From: Antedon mediterranea
Lineage: Eukaryota > Echinodermata > Crinoidea > Comatulida > Antedonidae
DNA: 64,000 nucleotides
Assembly (NCBI RefSeq): GCF_964355755.1
Contig: NC_092673.1
Span: forward strand, 20,403,001-20,467,000
Direction of reading: 5' to 3'
This document shows, in pieces, positions 58,614 to 64,000 of the stretch. The first letter of the stretch is position 1, and each line of letters begins with the position of its first letter. The notes under the pieces were generated by a model. That model was not told the DNA's origin. It did not search any database and was given only the letters and a program-made list of their open reading frames with translations. Made by a program: the position numbers and the translations under genes.

Positions 58614-60284
58614 TTAAAAACATGGATTCATTTCGTTACCGTTGCAGACGCCGTTAGTAGAAATATCATCTATTATGGTGACGTCAACATCTCTTTCAGA
58701 AACTGCCTGAAAAAAACAAAATTTAAAGTTATATTATCTTAGTAAATCCATTAATGAATCTTTCACGTCATAAGGAAATTTCCCGAATGATCAAAATCAA
58801 AACGGTACCCTTAAATTAATTGTAATTTAACTCTTTTCTGGTCTAGCGTTCCTATTCCCAAAAGTCATCCATTCATATAGAAGAAGGTCTATCCGGTAAC
58901 TTGGTTTTGGGACATGACGACTGCCACTTCGGCATGTATATTATTAGTTGGTAAGTTTTAACAGTTTATTAGAAATGGAGTAGGCCTATACGATTATTGT
59001 GAATAGGGATGTTTTGCATATATATGTATATAAAGCTCTGTCCACACTATCAAACTTTATGTGACAAAAAATGTGATGTGCCCATATATGGACATGATGA
59101 TGTCATATCACTACCATGTTTGGGCGTATCACTACCGTATTTGGGCACATCACACTTTTTTCCGTCAAACTAGTTTGATAGTGTAGACAGAGCTTTAGAT
59201 TAGTTTGATATGCGATGAATACTAGTAAATTGAGGTAAAAATAGGATTCAGCAAAGAAATTTCATTTCATACTTTTAACATTTTTTCTATAGAAAGCCTC
59301 TGCAGTGAAATTCGAAACCCCTACACATTTTGTATTACGATGATAATAAAAAGAATGAAATGGACATTTATCAAATTATATTTAATATTTAATGTTATAT
59401 GACGAACACATTCTTAAATAGGCTAGTCAAATAAATTAAAAATAATCGTTCTTTGAAAATTATTTAATAAAACCACATATTGTAGTCTTTTATTTAAAAA
59501 AAATTCAAAACGTTCTTATACTTGTCTTACATTCACAACTGTTTCATGCTGTTATAAATAGAAGTACTTTTGGGTTTTCTATCTAGCCTGATATAATTAG
59601 GTGCCTTACCTTCTCTCTAGCCCAAATAAAACCTCTTGTCCTAGCCCAATGGTAGTAATCAGATCCATTTCTTTCGGTAGGCGATTCAGAAGAAGAAAGA
59701 GTCTCCTGCAAAACGGCAATGTACTCTATAGCACAGCGCAAAGCTTGTATTTTGGAGATTCTTTTACCGGTTGGCTTTACTCTGTGGTTCAGTTTATTCC
59801 TGAGCATGTCAAAGGCATCGTTCATATCTCTCATCCTTGATCGCTCTCGGTTGCTGGCTGACTTTCTCTGTAGAATTTCACGATGTTTTTCTTCTACTGA
59901 TTCAAGCTGGACTTCGGCAGCGTGGCTAACTGTTTCTTTATTTCCTGGCTTGATGTACGCAGATGTTCCGTTCAGTACAGTTTGGTCACCTGGGCACTTT
60001 TTAAATTTATTCAACTAATAAAAAAATTGTATGGGAAACATAGTATCAGTATTGTTATATAATATCGGTATTTATATCCAAGCTTTACAATTCAAACTAA
60101 TCTATCTATTAAAGATAAGACTATTGATAATTTTGTTTAATCTAAAGCTATTTCTTGTATTTTATTATTGTATTTTTTTGTGTTTTAACGTATATATTTA
60201 TATCTAAATATTGTTATGTCTTCCTATAATTGACATTAAAAAAACATTAAAATAAACACAAAACCTTACCTCTCCATGTACCAT
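58614..60284 (-). CDS. Group A basic helix-loop-helix transcription factor
   Basis: Three coding exons: 60270-60284, 59610-60014 and 58614-58706, all phase 0, about 170 residues. Start at 60284 (MVHGE) is fixed by phase, since the ATG ten bases upstream would run into a stop. The bHLH domain lies at about residues 52-107: basic region KSASNRERSRMRDMNDAFDML with the ERxR motif, a loop (NHRVKPTGKRI), and helix 2 SKIQALRCAIEYIAVLQETL. The glutamate and arginines for E-box contact are present, so DNA binding is expected, probably with an E-protein partner. The last exon is short and acidic (DVDVTIIDDISTNG). By eye it sits among the Ascl/Twist/MyoD-like group A families without a clear match, so I give no symbol. 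Confidence 0.85.
59032..59196. mobile_element. AGCTCTGTCTACACTATC-type MITE, copy 8
   Basis: The best-preserved long copy: AAAGCTCTGTCCACACTATC on the left, GATAGTGTAGACAGAGCTTT on the right, core GGACATGATGATGTCATATC. It lies in the last intron of the bHLH gene. TA at both ends may be the target duplication. Confidence 0.85.
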
Positions 60285-62847
60285 TGTGTACCATTATAAA
60301 CGTAAGTTCGCATGAAATTCGTTTCTGGAATAACAATCTTAAGTCGACACTTCAATTTTGTTGAAAAACATCAACAATATACCAAACCTTTTAGGTTCAA
60401 TGTTCTGACTAGTTTGAAAGTTCTCAGAAAAGCATTGTCTCATCAGCTTTTAATTAACTATTGCTTCGCTGCTTTAATTCATACAAATTATGACGTCACC
60501 AAAAACAAGACACCTATTTAATATTCAGGACCACTTCCAAAAAATACAGTTCCCATGCCATTCAGTCACCAATGTTGCCCGTTTACACCACAAATGCAGA
60601 ATGCCCAAAATCCACGTGCACCTAAAACTCCAGACAGCTTAATAATGGATAATTAGTTACATTAGATGTTCAATGAACTATTAATAACAATATTTTCCAT
60701 TAACAAACACCAATAATTAGTATTATCTCTAATTTAGTATTATTTATTTGAAAATAACAATTGGTTTATCTTTTTATAAACTTCTTGAAACAATAGAACC
60801 ATGGAGAAAATACAACAGAATAGAGACTAAAGCTCCGTCTACACTATCAAACTTTACGTGACAAAAAAAATGTGATGCAAATGACACATTCTGAACTAGA
60901 AGTTGTAGTGGAACTTTCAACTCCGCTCCCTAAGCCTCAAATGAGTCTTAGTTTTTTTTTATAAGCACGATATCAATCCTGTAATTGGCGAGTTTGTGCT
61001 CGCTTTTGGATGCTTGTGATATTTAAAAAAATTACTGAATAACTGTTATTCTGGCATATGGCCAAATCTTAGCCTGTTCAGGGACATTTTGGGTCCCGAA
61101 GATGTGCCTTTAATAGTGGTTTTAGTAGACAACACGTTCGTTGTTTGAACGTGCCTCCATGGTTTGAATATGTTTTAAACTTTTATAGTGTCAAGTCGTT
61201 AAACTCTTCATCTCATCAATTTAGTTCTCATCATGCGTACGTTGGTCCCACGATTCAATTTCTCAGTCTCATGTCCACAGACTTCCCATGGCCTTTTCAT
61301 GTAAACACCGTTGGTATAATAGTAATACAATCCTACTTAATTGGGAGAGCCAATGCATATTTAATGAAGATGTGGCTATCTTTCCGCCCCCGAGGCTAGC
61401 ATTTTCCAATAACGCCTTAAATGTAGTGAAAACAACAATGTATAGAATAGCGTTAGAACAAATTAAGAAACAAAATGTAATATATCGTAACTATACACTT
61501 TATTATACAATAATACATCTGTATATAAATCACATTTCTAAATTATAGCATGCAGGCCGTCAAGCCGAAAGGAGGAATCTCTTACATAATAGTATATTGT
61601 GCTTAGGCCTACTATTGAAATTAATATTTACGGTATTCATCCGTCCAACAAACTTGAATGTCATCATTCGGAGTCATACATTGAGTACATGTACTGGCAA
61701 TGCTTTGCGAAACCCCCTTCCTCATTACCCTTGTTCCCTTAAACCATGGAACAAATATTGTTTACCTCCATGCTTAAACAGCACTAACTTAATAGAGAGT
61801 TTCGTGCTCGTGTGAAAACTCCCTAATAATTATTCATAAAACTTTCAAAAAGTTATACTGAAGTATACTGTATTTCATTCAAAACCTTCATTATGCTCGA
61901 GTAAATAAAAACAAACGTTGGCCTATTTAGGCCCCATTGTAGATTACTAGACAGATTACTAGACGAGTTTAACAAAAAAACAGAAACTTTTTCAATCCTT
62001 TTGGAAAACGTGTTTTTTACAATTATAGTAAATACCGTAAAACAGAGTGAATTAATAATTGATTGAAGCAATGAACGTTATCGTGTCCGATTACGTTTCC
62101 GGCAATAAACAAACACCATGTGCAGCTGGGAGCTATGACGAAATAAACAATTAACTAAGTTTTATTAGACAAATATTTGTTTTCAATAGAAACCTGTACC
62201 ATGGAGCTATAAAATTACTGTACCATGCTCAAAACGGAAGCCCAATAATAGTAGTAGGGCTCGTCTCCATTTTTAACTTTTTTAGAATGTTTCACCCCTC
62301 TATCCTATCTAATAACGCTGAAAACACAAAATCGTGTAGCAAAATTGTTTAAAGCTCAAAAAGTAAAGAAATACATAAGTACACTAAAAGGTACAGTAAC
62401 ACCTTCATACAATATAGATTTTAAAATGTACGACAAAAAATATAACCATAGCACATATATATCCATATAACTATCATAAACAAATACAGTCATAAAAATT
62501 ATACTCTTGATTATAGAGTGAAATTCAGTCTTCCCCGATTAAACAAACCACCACACTAATACGCACCATACATACAACCGCGTACGCCAAAACGTACCGT
62601 AGTTACTTTATGGATATATAATTAATTATACCTCTATTATCTTCTATTACAATTATTGCTCTCGAAATGTCTAATACCTACAGCTTTTATAGGGTTTTTT
62701 TTCAAAAATAAATTTTATTTTAATACAGGAATGTTTGGCTTACGTTGTATAACATGGAAAGGGGTAGGATAAAAAATGTAATGTTTAATTTATAGCATGC
62801 AATGGTGATGTGCTTTACAATAGTGTATAATTGAAATACAGGCTAAT
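60285..62847. other. Upstream region of the bHLH gene and gene-free flank
   Basis: No supported gene. It contains a partial MITE (60829) and a copy of the CCTGTAATTGGCGAGT repeat at about 60975-61030, also at 22705. Open frames of 70-86 residues at 61145-61815 have no start, splice or family support. Confidence 0.5.
60829..60886. mobile_element. AGCTCTGTCTACACTATC-type MITE, partial copy 9
   Basis: Left arm AAAGCTCCGTCTACACTATC and ACGTGACAAAAAAAATGTG only. The rest is lost. Confidence 0.65.
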
Positions 62848-62886
62848 CAGGGAGTTGTAAAAAGATAATTATTTTACAACTCCCTG
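62848..62886. mobile_element. Tiny palindromic element, copy 3 (with exact 7-bp duplication)
   Basis: 39 bp with 15-16 bp arms (CAGGGAGTTGTAAAA and TTTTACAACTCCCTG) flanked by GGCTAAT on both sides (62841-62847 and 62887-62893). Confidence 0.8.
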
Positions 62887-62893
62887 GGCTAAT

Positions 62894-64000
62894 CGCTACA
62901 AAATAGTACAGTTGCAAACAATCAGTAGGAATGTTTAGCATAGTGATTTTAGCTGCATCTGTTATAACACTGAACTGAAATTACTATAGACGTTGAGTAA
63001 TGAGCATATTAAAATTATATCTATAAACACTAAAATAAAAGCAAATTTAGTTTACATAGACGAGCGGTAACGGTAAGCGGAAAACCGCGTAGCTTGTCCA
63101 ACATTGAATCTGATCTATCCTTAGCAGCGGAAGCCGACCGTCTGCTCCGCGTTGTGTGTAAATGGGCATACGGCATAATACAGATTCTATATTTTTATTA
63201 CAGTTACCGCGTTGGCCATAAGAGCATCTATTTGGTGAAGTGGCTTTGTAGGTCTATAACAAGCTATACATAGTACACACTAATCATTTGGATCGATTTG
63301 AAATTACTATTATTACTTTTCTAATTTACATTTGAACAAAAATATATTTTCTTTTAGTGTACTTGGTTATTAGTTCTCTTTTCTTATTGCACTAATTAAA
63401 ATAATAATAATTTATGCATGAACAATGACAATTGAAAAGGGGAGTGGGGGGGGGGGCAGGGTATTAAATGTCAATTTATTATACTTTGACATTCCTAATA
63501 CAGTCTTTTTATCCTAGTATAAAAATTATATTTCTATAAAACATTTAAGACAAGACAAATAGAACCAATATTTTAATATGTACTTCAACATGCAGTGGAT
63601 GGAGGATGTGCACTTCTGCTTTATCACACATATATTTTTTTAAATATCAAAATTACTGAGGATTTTAAAAAAAGGGTAACTTTCTTTTATACCACAGAGG
63701 AATTATTATATGTTCCTCCCTTGTTATAATGTTTAGTCTGTGTTAGCTTTAGAGCAGACGTTAGTGTCACTCTGTACATGTTAATACAATGACACTCATT
63801 GCAACACTAAATGACACCCACTACAACACTAAATGACCCCCATTGCAACACTGAATAACACCCATTAGAACACCATCACTTCCAAATTTGTACTGTACTA
63901 CTTTAAACCGAACACTATAAAGCCATTATTTTTTTTACCAGTAGTTTGCACGAAAACAAAATGATAGTGAACATTATGGGCACATGAAAGAATATAAATA
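62894..64000. other. Gene-free end of window
   Basis: Nothing coding seen. It contains a G run at 63438-63455 and a degenerate tandem repeat of about 24 bp at 63780-63880 (GCAACACTAAATGACACCCA units). Confidence 0.5.

Noticed and set aside
59719-60018. 99-residue plus-strand frame
   Set aside because: Antisense to the bHLH exon.

Overview
The window is nuclear DNA from an animal. It is AT-rich, its genes are split into many small exons with GT-AG introns, and it is full of short transposable elements. The many TAGGCCTA-type words, the marine-invertebrate style repeats (tRNA-derived SINE, TTAA-flanked MITEs) and the gene families point to an invertebrate deuterostome, most likely an echinoderm. 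That assignment is inference, not proof.

Eight multi-exon genes can be assembled by hand from splice sites and reading phase. Four belong to one family of secreted, probably four-helix proteins that I interpret as IL-6-like long-chain helical cytokines. They are gene A (minus, 4205-7130), gene B (plus, 25949-28611), gene D (plus, 31585-35900) and gene C (plus, 36608-39376). A, B and C have a very short first coding exon ending in phase 1, then a signal-peptide/helix-A exon, then exons separated by phase-0 introns. This is the coding layout I recall for vertebrate IL6. The helix B/C exon is exactly 168 nt in A, B and D, and the exon before it is exactly 105 nt in A and D. The last exon of D (35736-35900) resembles the IL-6 helix D by eye. 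D also carries a large N-terminal extension with an RSRR furin-type site. A cluster of IL-6-like genes outside vertebrates would be new to me and is the main discovery candidate.

Downstream on the minus strand are a complete AKR1-type aldo-keto reductase (42295-49151, nine exons, catalytic tetrad intact), a uronyl/heparan 2-O-sulfotransferase of the UST type (50800-53247, seven exons, first exon uncertain), a small secreted protein with two LDL-receptor class A repeats (54920-56161), and a divergent group A bHLH transcription factor (58614-60284).

The rest is repeats. A 21-bp G/C-skewed minisatellite with an internal 391-bp duplication lies at 357-1452. A second 21-bp array lies at 41086-41731, and a ~125-bp satellite at 39930-40855. 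There are at least nine copies of a short MITE ending in AGCTCTGTCTACACTATC and about nine copies of a second MITE rich in CGCAACGCAAGG and CCAAT. Several families carry TTAA at both ends, and one is piggyBac-like (44890-45620). A tiny palindromic family (29-39 bp, CAGGGAGTTGT ends) is flanked by 7-bp target duplications in three places, one of them inside the candidate first exon of the sulfotransferase gene. The 7.1-25.9 kb stretch is essentially a gene desert. All exon calls are mine by eye, without transcripts or database searches.
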